In this document: piece after piece, positions 7,311-15,593 of the stretch
How positions within the stretch are numbered: position 1 is the first letter of the stretch
How the letters are laid out: every line of letters starts with the position of its first letter
From: Chloroflexota bacterium
Lineage (GTDB): Bacteria; Chloroflexota; UBA6077; FW602-bin22; JACPRP01
Assembly (NCBI GenBank): GCA_016189905.1
Contig: JACPRP010000113.1
Coordinates: 1 to 32,733 of the forward strand
Direction of reading: 5' to 3'
Length of the DNA stretch: 32,733 nt
Position numbers and translations under genes: made by a program
The notes under the pieces: generated by a model
What the model saw: only the letters and a program-made list of their open reading frames with translations
Told to the model about the DNA's origin: nothing
Databases searched by the model: none

Positions 7311-8435
7311 TTAGTTGCCTGCGTAGTCCAGATTATCGAAGATTGGCTTTGTGGGGCGGATTACCTTAACGCCTTTTAGCGAGATGCCTCCACCCGAGGA
7401 CGCGGCGTGGCAGGAGTTACAGCCTGCTATTGCCTTATCGTAAGCTGCCGTAAAGGCCGTCAGGTCCTGGGCCTCGATGGCTTCCTCTAATTCTGTTTGG
7501 GCGGGCTGCCACCAGGCCCTCAGCGCCGCAGTTCTCGCGGGTCTCGTGACCTCTATGGCCTTCAGCGTCTCGTCAGAGCGATAAACCTCGAAATCTGCAA
7601 AGGTCCAATTGCCGGCCTGGGCCGCAAACCACATCTGATTGAAATGATCTGTTAGCTCCATCATCCGAGGTGCGGTACCCAACTGAATCCGCCACAGGGG
7701 CAAATCCGCAACGTAGGCACTTAGCTTGTTGTTAATGGCTTGATCTACAGCTACCCTTTCGGCATCCGAGAGAGGAGCTATCATGGCCGACGCAGCCGTG
7801 CCTTCGCTGGGCTCAAGCCAACGCATGAAGGCGCTGGCGGAGAGATCTCGCGCGGCACCTTTGGCAACAGTGTACACGAAAGGTCCGACCTTGCCCTTGG
7901 CTGCGATGGAGTTCGTCAGCCAGGATGCCGCTCCGCCGTTAGAGCTTAAGAAGCCACTGCCGCCAGGCGTAGAGACCGCGTTCTTAAAGGTTGTACCAGC
8001 GGGGATTGAGCCAGCCACGTAAATGTTTGAGACAGGCTTGTCGCCGGAGTTGCTGACCATAATAGAGTAAACTACTGAATCGTTGGTAGTTGCGCCAGAA
8101 AGCGAAACTGTAATGTCGCTACTGGGCGCGGGAGCCTGAGCAGGTGCCGGTGCCTGAGCAGGTGCCGGTGCTGGTGCCGGTCCGGCAGATACCTGATTCC
8201 AAGCACCAAGCGGATCGGCCAAGTGCGTCGGGATACCCTGGAAAGCTTTTCCCTTGTCGGTCAGCGTGCCACCGCCTGATGGGTTGATGTGGCACGTGGC
8301 GCAGGTCTGGCCTGTCTTCGCGCTGTAGTCTGGCATGGCTGCGCTAGGCGTCGATTGGATCACAGCCATCGCAGCCGCCATGGCCGTGGCCAGTGCTATC
8401 AAGAGCACTGTTCGATTCCGCAGGGACAGTGTCAC
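7311..8435 (-). CDS. Secreted c-type cytochrome-like protein with two CxxCH heme sites and a Pro-Ala linker
   Basis: A 374-residue exported protein. It starts at GTG 8435 behind AAAGGAGGAGG, followed by a signal peptide (basic start, hydrophobic residues about 9-27, cleavage near SAA 31-33). A first heme motif CATCH lies at 45-49 and a second CNSCH at 339-343. Between them are a PA/QA-repeat linker (about 86-104), a beta-rich domain resembling DUF11-type repeat modules (about 108-195, with VVYSIMVSNSGDKPVSNIYV) and an alpha-helical segment ending in the second heme motif. The role is presumably extracytoplasmic electron transfer or redox sensing. Axial ligands cannot be assigned. The frame extends 21 codons further upstream, but that part lacks signal-peptide character. 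A weak TTGACG-N17-TACCCT promoter may lie at 8503-8531. Confidence 0.75.
   Translation of the reverse strand: MTLSLRNRTVLLIALATAMAAAMAVIQSTPSAAMPDYSAKTGQTCATCHINPSGGGTLTDKGKAFQGIPTHLADPLGAWNQVSAGPAPAPAPAQAPAPAQAPAPSSDITVSLSGATTNDSVVYSIMVSNSGDKPVSNIYVAGSIPAGTTFKNAVSTPGGSGFLSSNGGAASWLTNSIAAKGKVGPFVYTVAKGAARDLSASAFMRWLEPSEGTAASAMIAPLSDAERVAVDQAINNKLSAYVADLPLWRIQLGTAPRMMELTDHFNQMWFAAQAGNWTFADFEVYRSDETLKAIEVTRPARTAALRAWWQPAQTELEEAIEAQDLTAFTAAYDKAIAGCNSCHAASSGGGISLKGVKVIRPTKPIFDNLDYAGN
8134..8169. repeat. Perfect 18-bp tandem duplication in the cytochrome linker
   Basis: GCCTGAGCAGGTGCCGGT is present twice in a row (8134-8151 and 8152-8169), followed by a shorter partial copy. It encodes the APAPAQ repeat of the linker. 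In-frame slippage here would change linker length without disrupting the heme domains. Confidence 0.85.
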
Positions 8436-8777
8436 AACTATCGCCTCCTCCTTTGATATATCGCTCAGCGCACAACCCACTTTGATGCTGCTGAACATTT
8501 AGAGGGTACCTTAGCAGGCTTTCACCGTCAATCCGTAAACCCGTGTAGCTCATAACGGGAAACAATGCAGGTTAATGTCGGAAGATATGGAGAACATGCG
8601 AGGAAAACTATGCAGCAACCGGCCGCACGTAATCTCAGGGGATGCCATGGTCAAGGAATTGAGGAGACCACATCATCCGCCACTGGTGATCAGTCGTTTG
8701 GGAATGGCGTATTGCACAACCTTGGATCGATTGTGCAGCCTCAGTTTCTCCATAGCGGAAGTACCAGACGTTGGATA

Positions 8778-9074
8778 ATGAGCCAGCTTGGTGTCGCCGC
8801 GACAAGGAAAGACAAAGACTTCGCGATGCAAATGATCGGCAAGTATACGCAAACCAGCGATCGAGAGGTCTTAGAGGAAACGTACAGAATATGCGTGGAC
8901 AAGGTTATGCCGAAGGTGCCGTACGTGCCGGTCGAATCAATGCAAACTATTCTGGACGAGATAGCGCAGCAGAACCCAAAGGCCAAGGATGCCAGGGTGG
9001 AGAACTTGATCGATAACCACTGGGTGAAAGAACTGGACGACAGCGGCTTCATCAAGAAGCTCTACGGAGAGTAG
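8778..9074 (+). pseudogene. Remnant of an ABC transporter substrate-binding protein (NMT1/SsuA-like), C-terminal end
   Basis: The last 85 or so codons of this frame match the C-terminus of NitT/TauT-type periplasmic binding proteins: FAMQMIGKYTQTSDREVLEE, YRICVDKVMPKVPYVPVES, then an ILDEIAQQNPKAKDA segment and a final WVKELDDSGFIKKLYGE. Just before it, QLGVAATRK resembles a motif that in intact proteins lies about 25 residues earlier, so a short internal deletion seems to join the two. The frame is open further upstream (to 8565), but that part looks like no part of the family, and no signal peptide or N-terminal lobe is present. No ABC permease or ATPase is adjacent. It is probably a non-functional remnant. 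Confidence 0.7.
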
Positions 9075-9265
9075 GGCAGTGGCCAGGCAAACAGTCGACG
9101 AGTCGGGTCTAAAGACGCCGGCGCTATATGGCCTGTTGTTCACTTAGCTGCTGTGCCTGCTGGAGACTAACGCTTGTGGCGTTGTGTCTCGAAGGCCCAA
9201 CGCCTTTTGCCTTGCCGAGTACCTGACTTATCAGCGGTTTGCAGTGATTGAGACAGCAACCGTCA

Positions 9266-9300
9266 CTGGTAGGGGCAGGTTGCAAACCTGTCCCTACCAG
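9266..9300. repeat. REP-like hairpin repeat in the 9075-9381 intergenic gap
   Basis: The 307-base gap between the binding-protein remnant and the molybdenum hydroxylase gene has no gene I can support. It holds a long dyad: a 16-base arm at 9266-9281 (CTGGTAGGGGCAGGTT) and its complement at 9285-9300 with one G-T difference, around a 3-base loop. Read on the minus strand it encodes the VGTGLQPAPT-like peptide familiar from dispersed REP/MITE-type repeats in many environmental genomes. It may also end transcription of the convergent hydroxylase gene. No second copy is visible in this window. Confidence 0.6.
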
Positions 9301-9381
9301 GGGGCCGACCGACCGAGACAAATGAAAACCGCTGTGGATAGTCAATGTCGATTCAGCCGACGCTATCAGACCGCGCAGGAA

Positions 9382-11703
9382 TCAACTGGCGGCTTTCTCC
9401 TTTTCCTTCTCCTTCAACGCCCTCAAGACCTTTTCCGGGGTGATCGGCAGGTCCGTGATCCTCACGCCGACCGCGTCGTAAATCGCGTTGGCGATGGCCG
9501 GCGCAACCCCACCGGTCGGCGCCTCTCCCAGTCCTCTGGCGCCAAACGGGCCGATATCGCCCGGGGCCTCCACGACTATCGTCTTCACTTCTGGAATCGT
9601 GTCCGCGGCGAACAGATGGTAATCGACCAGGCCGGGGTTAGCCACGCGCCCATCGTTAATCACTACCTCCTCGCTGAGCGCGTAGCCCAATCCAAAGGCG
9701 ACGGCCCCGTCTAGCTGCCCCTGCGCGGTGAGCGGATTCAGGGCGAATCCCACGTCCTGCGCCAACGCATACTTCAGAACGGAAACCTTGCCGGTGTCGG
9801 TGTCGACCTCCACCAGCGCGGCGTGGGTGCAGAAGATGGCTTCAGCGGTCACGTTCTCATAGTCCTTCAGCTTGGCCATCCATTGCTCGCGCTCGCGCGC
9901 CCCGACCCCGATGATCGCCCCGTGAGGCGAGGTCAGCGCCAACCGCGCCAACACCCCGTAACCTACGGACTTGTCCGGTGAGCCTTTGACGTACACCTTC
10001 TTGTTGGCAGTCTCCAGATCTTCAGAATTTGCCTCCAGCTTAGAGGCCGCCAGCTCCAGCAACTGCCGGCGGGCGTCAAGGGCCGCGAACCTCGCCGCGT
10101 GGCTGGCACGCACCGTGCCTCGGCTGGCGCCAGGCCCGGTATCGAAAGGGGTGGTATCGGTGTCACCGAACGTGATGTTAACCTCGTCGGCGCGCAAGCC
10201 AAGGATTTCGCCGATCACCTGGGCCACCACGATGTGATGACCAGACCCGACCTCGGGCATGCCCGTAAGTGCGGTTGCGCTGCCGTCTTCGTTCAGCTTG
10301 ATGATGCACTGGGAGTCGTTGGGCTGAATGCCCGCGGCGACGTGCAGTGAGCCGCATGCGATGCCGAAGCCCTGCTTGAAGTTGCTCTTAGTCATATTCT
10401 CGCGGGCGTACTCGGCCGTGCTGTCGATGGTCTCGACCAGCCCATGCTTGCCCATCACCCCTTTCTTAGCCCCTGGCGACGTGTCGCCCTCGCGCAACGC
10501 ATTGATGCGCCGGATCTCGAACTGGTCGAGCCCCAGCCGCCGCGCCAGCTCATCCATCAGGGATTCGATGGGGAACATCACCTGCGGCACGCCAGGCCCT
10601 CGCACGTGGCCGGCCGGGATGCTGTTGGTGAAAACGGACTGCCCCCGCAGGCGCACGGCGGGGATGTTGTAAGATCCCTGCAAGTTCCCGCAATTCGGCG
10701 ACATACCGGCAGCGCCGTCGCAGTATGCGCCGCAGTTGTAAATGACTTCACCTTCGATACCGAGCAATCGTCCATCGCGACTGGCGGCTAACCTCAGACG
10801 GGACCGACTTGGATGGCGCACGAAGCCCACCGCCATATCTTCACGGCGACTCAGGGATAGCCTGACCGCTCGTCCTGACTTGATCGCTAGCAGGGCACAG
10901 ATCGGCTCGATGGTCGTCGCGCCCTTGCCCCCAAAATCCCCGCCGATCATGGGGCTAACGCACCTGATTTTTGAATGAGGTATGCCGAGCCCATCGCTGA
11001 CCATCACTTGATTTCGGAACGGACTCTTGTTCGAGGCCCAGATCGTGACCCTGCCGTCCTTGCCGACGTCCGCGATGCACGATCTCGTCTCGATGAACCC
11101 CTGAATCACCGGCTGCGTGGAGAAGGTGCCTTCCACGATGACGTCCGCCTGGGCGAACGCGGCATCGACATCGCCACGCTCGACTTTGGAGAGGTTGCGC
11201 TGATTGCCACAGCGATTGGTCGGCGCCACATCCTGGTAACTGGCCACATCGTCGTGGATCAACGAGGCTCCTGCTGCCAGCGCCTCCTCGGTGGTGAACA
11301 CCGCAGGCAAAGGCTCATACTCCACCCGAATCAGCGACAGAGCTTCCGTGGCCGTCTCTTCGTCGATCGCCGCGACCGCTGCTACAGGGTCCCCTATGTA
11401 GCGCACCTTGCCCCGCGCCAGCACGTGTCTGTCTCGCAGGAAGCGGCCCATGCGCGCTGAAGTCACATCCTCTCCCGTGACCACAGCGAAGACGCCCGGC
11501 AAAGCGGCGGCCTGGCTTGTGTCGATCGACACGATATTGGCGTGGGCGTGGGGGCTGCGCAGGATCTTGCCGCACAGGGGCTCACGCTTACCGACTTTGA
11601 CGTCGGCCGCGTAGCGAGCCGCTCCCGTAGCCTTCAACCTGGCGTCGTTCCTGGGTACCCCTTTCCCGATAACCTGGGTGCCTGTGGTAGCTGTATCTGC
11701 CAT
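9382..11703 (-). CDS. Xanthine dehydrogenase family protein, molybdenum-binding (large) subunit
   Basis: A 773-residue molybdopterin hydroxylase subunit of the xanthine dehydrogenase/aldehyde oxidase family, which hydroxylates N-heterocycles, aldehydes or aromatic CoA esters at a Mo centre. The N-terminal hammerhead domain spans about 15-130. GGDFGGK (254-260) is the molybdopterin loop, GHVRGPGVPQ corresponds to the usual FRGFGxPQ segment, and GARGLGE ends in the expected catalytic glutamate (about E727). Length is standard for the separate large subunit. The start follows AGGAGGAATTCG. The partner FAD and 2Fe-2S subunits are not encoded next to it, which is unusual. The C-terminus has a lysine/glutamate repeat. 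The substrate cannot be assigned. Confidence 0.9.
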   Translation of the reverse strand: MADTATTGTQVIGKGVPRNDARLKATGAARYAADVKVGKREPLCGKILRSPHAHANIVSIDTSQAAALPGVFAVVTGEDVTSARMGRFLRDRHVLARGKVRYIGDPVAAVAAIDEETATEALSLIRVEYEPLPAVFTTEEALAAGASLIHDDVASYQDVAPTNRCGNQRNLSKVERGDVDAAFAQADVIVEGTFSTQPVIQGFIETRSCIADVGKDGRVTIWASNKSPFRNQVMVSDGLGIPHSKIRCVSPMIGGDFGGKGATTIEPICALLAIKSGRAVRLSLSRREDMAVGFVRHPSRSRLRLAASRDGRLLGIEGEVIYNCGAYCDGAAGMSPNCGNLQGSYNIPAVRLRGQSVFTNSIPAGHVRGPGVPQVMFPIESLMDELARRLGLDQFEIRRINALREGDTSPGAKKGVMGKHGLVETIDSTAEYARENMTKSNFKQGFGIACGSLHVAAGIQPNDSQCIIKLNEDGSATALTGMPEVGSGHHIVVAQVIGEILGLRADEVNITFGDTDTTPFDTGPGASRGTVRASHAARFAALDARRQLLELAASKLEANSEDLETANKKVYVKGSPDKSVGYGVLARLALTSPHGAIIGVGAREREQWMAKLKDYENVTAEAIFCTHAALVEVDTDTGKVSVLKYALAQDVGFALNPLTAQGQLDGAVAFGLGYALSEEVVINDGRVANPGLVDYHLFAADTIPEVKTIVVEAPGDIGPFGARGLGEAPTGGVAPAIANAIYDAVGVRITDLPITPEKVLRALKEKEKEKAAS

Positions 11704-11802
11704 CGAATTCCTCCTAATCGTATCTCCACGCCATTAAGCTTCTTCGGTGGGCGCGAGCCTTGTTCCGAGCGTGCGGTCGAGGGAGCGAAAGCGCTAACAC
11801 GG

Positions 11803-11830
11803 TTGCGCTTTATTTGCCTGCCAGTATAAT
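11803..11830 (+). promoter_or_regulatory. Candidate promoter for the PlsY-like gene
   Basis: TTGCGC (11803-11808) and a perfect TATAAT (11825-11830) are 16 bases apart on the plus strand, about 90 bases upstream of the first possible start codon at 11922. It lies in the divergent intergenic region shared with the molybdenum hydroxylase gene. Confidence 0.5.
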
Positions 11831-11921
11831 GCTCAGCAAGCCTGCCGTCAATATCCGTGCCCTTGAATTAGCAGTGGTGCCGTGCTAGGATAAGGTTGCA
11901 GGGCGCTCGACGACCATAAAC

Positions 11922-12542
11922 GTGGTGCGGGCGAATGCGACGGGGGAAAGGAATGATGCTATCGAAGTATTGGCAATCCTCGTAGCCTACCTACTTGGCT
12001 CGATCCCCACCGCCTACCTGATCACGCGGCAACTGAAGGGCGTGGACATCAGGGAAGTTGGGGACCGCAATATGGGGACGACGAACGTCTACTACGTCGT
12101 CGGCGCCGGCGCGGCGGCTGCCACGGCGATTGGCGATATCGCGAAGGGAGCGGTGGCGATGCTCGTGGCCAGGGCGCTGGGGGTATCGGACACAATCCTG
12201 ATCCTCGTCGCTCTGGCGGCCGTCAGCGGCCACATCTGGCCCGTCTTTCTCGGGTTTCGCGGTGGGGCGGGGTTCGCCACCACCTTGGGGGTGCTTGTCG
12301 TGGCGTTGCCGCGAGAAACGGCCATTCTGATCGTTCCTTATGTGCTGATTGGGGCAACGGTGGGACGCAGAATCGGCATGGGCGAGGCCGCCGCCTTTCT
12401 CTTGATACCTTTCATGGCTCTCAGTTGGTGGCTCGGCGAGTCACCGCAACTGATCGTCCTGCCGCTCATCCTCGGCGTGTTTCTCGCCGTCAACAAGTAT
12501 TGGGGCCAGATCGGCAAAGCTCTGCGAATGGTGAGGCCTTGA
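11922..12542 (+). CDS. plsY: PlsY-like glycerol-3-phosphate acyltransferase family membrane protein
   Basis: A protein of up to 206 residues with the PlsY topology of several membrane helices. The opening AILVAYLLGSIPTAYLITRQ and the second motif GHIWPVFLGFRGGAGFATT are clearly of the family, which transfers acyl groups from acyl-phosphate to glycerol-3-phosphate in phospholipid synthesis. Several positions differ from the usual motifs: motif 1 reads VGDRNMGTTN instead of GSGNxGATN, motif 2 has GGAG for GGKG, and the C-terminal HRENIxRLL-type motif is replaced by NKYWGQIGKALRM. It may be a divergent paralog rather than the housekeeping enzyme. The start is uncertain: GTG 11922 or 11925 lack a clear ribosome site, whereas TTG 11970 gives the family N-terminus behind a GGGGGAAAGG run about 18 bases upstream. 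Confidence 0.75.
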   Translation: MVRANATGERNDAIEVLAILVAYLLGSIPTAYLITRQLKGVDIREVGDRNMGTTNVYYVVGAGAAAATAIGDIAKGAVAMLVARALGVSDTILILVALAAVSGHIWPVFLGFRGGAGFATTLGVLVVALPRETAILIVPYVLIGATVGRRIGMGEAAAFLLIPFMALSWWLGESPQLIVLPLILGVFLAVNKYWGQIGKALRMVRP

Positions 12543-12549
12543 ACAAGTG

Positions 12550-12575
12550 TGGGGGCAGTTTATGAACCGCCCCCA
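12550..12575. terminator. Probable bidirectional terminator between convergent genes
   Basis: A 7-bp stem TGGGGGC (12550-12556) / GCCCCCA (12569-12575), extended by three further pairs after one mismatch, closes on a TATG loop. It starts 8 bases after the PlsY-like stop and lies 41 bases past the end of the TctC-like gene on the other strand. The plus-strand continuation contains TGTTTTCTT further on; the T-tract is weak in both directions. Confidence 0.55.
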
Positions 12576-12615
12576 TCGGTCACGCTGTTTTCTTCGAATG
12601 CCCTGGCCAGCGCGC

Positions 12616-13650
12616 TTATTGCGTCGCGCTGTATTTGTTGAAGATGGTGTCGATCTGCCCGGCCAGGCCCTGATTTGACTTGATCGCCAGCATTTCCGCC
12701 TGAATTTGCTCGCCAGGCTTAAACGGACGCCAGATATTGGTCACTTTTTCCACATCGCCCTGCAGTTTCTTGTTATCGTTCAGCGTCTTGAATGTCTTTC
12801 TTAGGTAACTGACCCTGTCCTGGGGCACATCAGGCGCTAAAACCACGATGTACCCGTTGCTGGCTACGAACTGCAGGGCAGCTTCCAATTCCTTCGGCAG
12901 CGTTACCCCAGCCTCGAACAGCGTCGGCACATCTGGGATGGGCGAGGCTCTGTCCTTGCCCACAACGAACAGGTTTATCAGGTTGCCATCCTCCTGGTCC
13001 CTTTTGGCCGAGTTATCGCTGGAGACCATATAATCGATCTCGCCACGGCCCAGCGCGAGCGTCAGCTCTTTCTTCGCTTTGTAGCCTGTGACAATCTTGG
13101 CATCCAGCCCCATGATTTCGGCCGCTACGGCACCGCTCGTAGCCATTGAGCCCCTGGCTGAAGTCGCACCGCCCTTCAAACCTTTGACCTGCCGCAGCGC
13201 CTCGACGGTCTTGTGAGGGAGCTTGGGAGCGATCTGAAACACCGATCCTCCGGGGCTGACGTCGGCCAGAGAATTGAACTTGCCCATGTCGAAGAGCACG
13301 CCGGGAGCCTTCAGAATATCGTTGGATATCGCGGCCCCGGTGCTGTTGATGCCCAGCGTGAGCCCATCCTGCTTGGCCTCGGTATACACGGAGTTGAGGC
13401 CTTCGTCGTTGCCCTGGTTCTCGATCTTAACTGTGGCGCCGATCTCCTCAGCCAGGTGCGGGGCGATCGCTCGGGCTACTAAGTCTGTGCCGCTACCAGG
13501 ATCGCTCCCCACTATCCAGGTGATGGTCTTTCCGCGGTAGAACTCCTCCGGAGCGATCGCCTTCGGGCCCTGGGAACAGGCTGCGACTAATCCCATGCCC
13601 AGGATCAAGATGCCTAATGGCGCCAGATACCTCAAGTGCCGACTCCTCAT
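12616..13650 (-). CDS. TctC-like (tripartite tricarboxylate transporter type) substrate-binding lipoprotein
   Basis: A 344-residue exported solute-binding protein. Residues 1-25 form a lipoprotein signal peptide with lipobox LVAAC (Cys25). The mature part opens with the FYRGKTITWIVGSDPGSGTD segment, which is the strand and glycine-rich loop typical of TctC/Bug proteins, and continues with the KIENQGNDEGL and NLFVVGKDRASPIPDVPTLF stretches of the family. It would bind a carboxylate or related solute for uptake by TctA/TctB-type permeases, which are not encoded nearby. A strong AAGGAGG precedes the ATG at 13650. It is the last gene of the nitroreductase/hydantoinase-B operon, 14 bases after the hydantoinase gene, so its ligand may be the substrate or product of that pathway. 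Confidence 0.85.
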   Translation of the reverse strand: MRSRHLRYLAPLGILILGMGLVAACSQGPKAIAPEEFYRGKTITWIVGSDPGSGTDLVARAIAPHLAEEIGATVKIENQGNDEGLNSVYTEAKQDGLTLGINSTGAAISNDILKAPGVLFDMGKFNSLADVSPGGSVFQIAPKLPHKTVEALRQVKGLKGGATSARGSMATSGAVAAEIMGLDAKIVTGYKAKKELTLALGRGEIDYMVSSDNSAKRDQEDGNLINLFVVGKDRASPIPDVPTLFEAGVTLPKELEAALQFVASNGYIVVLAPDVPQDRVSYLRKTFKTLNDNKKLQGDVEKVTNIWRPFKPGEQIQAEMLAIKSNQGLAGQIDTIFNKYSATQ

Positions 13651-13664
13651 CGCAAACCTCCTTG

Positions 13665-15593
13665 CTAACGCAGAAATAGGTTAACCGTCCTTCGCTCTCT
13701 GATTTCGTCGCGCAAACATCTCGTTTCTTCCCAGAGGATCGCCAACGTCTCGTGGTCCAGGACCACGCCATACATATCTCTCGCCCCTCGAAGCGATACG
13801 CTGCCGTCGCGGACGTCCAGACGCACCCGCTCAGGGTCACGGGTCAAGGGATCGGCAAATCCACCGCCGCCGTGCGGCACGCCGATGAAGACATCCCCGT
13901 AACGCAGATCGAAGAGGTGCTTGGCCGGTAGGTAATGAAGCTCGCCCGATAAGTCCTCGGCGCTTCCGGGGAAATGGCCGCGCCTCAGCCGCTCCCAGAC
14001 GTCTGTTCCGGTCTTGAGAACGGCGTTCGAGCCGCCTCCTGGATAGCCGCCGTCGACGCCGCTCGTGCACGAGTGATCGGTACCGGACGTGACGAGATTC
14101 GCTTCGAGGCTCTCGGTATCATAAGGGGTCACGGCCGTGGCCGAGGAGACCCCGCCACGAAACTTTCCGGCCCCACCGGAATCCATCACGCGCTTGCGGA
14201 ACAGGTAGAGTATCGGGTAGAGGGCCTCCGCCGACTCCACGTTCGTCGAGCTGGGCCTGACCATCCCCAGCGATCCCGAGTTGTCATACCCATCGGCGAA
14301 ATAGCGTGCCCCTGCCCCTTGCAGCGCGCTGTTTTGCAGCACGGTTCCAAAGCGCTGGCCGTGCTGGTTGACGCCGAAAACATTGTAGATGAGCGTCGCC
14401 CCGGCCCACACTGCCATCATGTTCTGGCGGTGTTTTTCGCTGCAGGATAGCATCTTCGCCATAGCCAGGGTGGCCGCATTCCGCGTGCTCCAGATCGCGT
14501 TGACGCCACCCGAGCTGACCGGGGCGGGGAACCTGGCGTGATGGATCGTCCCCTCTCTGGCCTGTACGACCACCGGCCTGAAGGCCCCGGAGTTCCAGGG
14601 GATATCGTTGCACAGATATGGCAGCACCGCACCAAAGGCCGCGCCCTCCACCCCCGCATAAGTCGAGTTGATGAACCCCGGCGACTGATCGTCCGTGGCA
14701 CGAAAATCGAACGTCAGCTCGCTCTCTTTCTTGGTGAGGGTCACCCTGACGGTATACACGCGGTCTTCCCGCCCATCGTGGTCCAGATAGTCCTCGGCAT
14801 ACCATTGGCCATCCGGTATCTCCATCAATTTGCGGCGCACCAGCACCTCGGAGTAATCGAGACAATCCTGCATCACATTCAGTACCGTCTCGATCCCGTA
14901 ACGCTTGAAGAGGTCGAAAAGACGGTCCTTAGCCACATTGGCCGCGGCGATCTGCGCCCTCAGGTCCAGATCCACCGATTGGGGCATGCGCGAGTTGGTG
15001 AGAAAAGTCTCCACGACCTCGGGCTGGACCTTACCGCCCCTAATCACCCGGAGATAGCGGTAGCGCGGCGCCTCCTGGAAGGTATCGGTAGCGTGTGGAT
15101 TCCAGCTCCCTGGGAGGCTCCCCCCCACATCGACCAGGTGTATCGTCGAGGCGGTCCACGCCACCAGCTTTCCGTGCCAATGAACCGGATTCACGATGCA
15201 GGCGTCGTTCTGATGCACCGCGCCCATCCACGGATCGTTCGTGAGATACATGTCGCCCTCGTCGATGCCTTCTCGCCCGAAGAGACGCAGGCAGTTGCCG
15301 ATGATCGCGGGGAGACAGCTCATGTGCATGGTTATGTAGGGGCCGACGAAGGCCAGGGCACCATCGGCGTCGGCGATGGCGACGTTGAAGTCGTTGCCCT
15401 CCGAGGCCACCGGCGACCCCGAGACATTCACGATAGTGTGTCCCTGTTCATCGTTGATCTGCCAGAGGCGATGCCGCAGCACCTCGAAGGTCACCCGCTC
15501 ACTGCGCGGGCGAAATTGTAGCTTCGTCTCCTCAGGGTTAGAGATTCGTTCGGACATCTTGTTCCCCACGGTCTGGCGTTCGGGCTTCGTCAC
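13665..15593 (-). CDS. Hydantoinase B / acetone-carboxylase alpha-type protein (HyuB family)
   Basis: A 642-residue protein of the HyuB/oxoprolinase family, whose members form ATP-dependent complexes with HyuA-type partners to open hydantoin or oxoproline rings or to carboxylate ketones. Typical segments are EVLRHRLWQINDEQG, EGDMYLTNDPWMGAVHQND (conserved metal-site region), VDVGGSLPGSW, DFRATDDQSPGFINSTYAGV and the glycine-rich SGGAGKFRGGVSS and HGGGGFADPLTRDPERV near the C-terminus. Length is slightly above the family's 520-600. ATG 15593 overlaps the stop of the preceding nitroreductase (ATGA), so translation is coupled; ATG 15557 behind GTGGGG is an alternative. No hyuA gene is present beside it, which is unusual because the two are normally adjacent. 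Confidence 0.88.
   Translation of the reverse strand: MTKPERQTVGNKMSERISNPEETKLQFRPRSERVTFEVLRHRLWQINDEQGHTIVNVSGSPVASEGNDFNVAIADADGALAFVGPYITMHMSCLPAIIGNCLRLFGREGIDEGDMYLTNDPWMGAVHQNDACIVNPVHWHGKLVAWTASTIHLVDVGGSLPGSWNPHATDTFQEAPRYRYLRVIRGGKVQPEVVETFLTNSRMPQSVDLDLRAQIAAANVAKDRLFDLFKRYGIETVLNVMQDCLDYSEVLVRRKLMEIPDGQWYAEDYLDHDGREDRVYTVRVTLTKKESELTFDFRATDDQSPGFINSTYAGVEGAAFGAVLPYLCNDIPWNSGAFRPVVVQAREGTIHHARFPAPVSSGGVNAIWSTRNAATLAMAKMLSCSEKHRQNMMAVWAGATLIYNVFGVNQHGQRFGTVLQNSALQGAGARYFADGYDNSGSLGMVRPSSTNVESAEALYPILYLFRKRVMDSGGAGKFRGGVSSATAVTPYDTESLEANLVTSGTDHSCTSGVDGGYPGGGSNAVLKTGTDVWERLRRGHFPGSAEDLSGELHYLPAKHLFDLRYGDVFIGVPHGGGGFADPLTRDPERVRLDVRDGSVSLRGARDMYGVVLDHETLAILWEETRCLRDEIRERRTVNLFLR

Noticed and set aside
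8134-8169. CRISPR-like array
   Set aside because: The repeats are contiguous, without spacers, and encode the Pro-Ala linker of the cytochrome.
14538-15521. Long plus-strand frame of 327 codons opposite the HyuB gene
   Set aside because: It is the antisense of a clearly recognisable HyuB-family protein, has no family resemblance and is explained by the GC-rich codon pattern.
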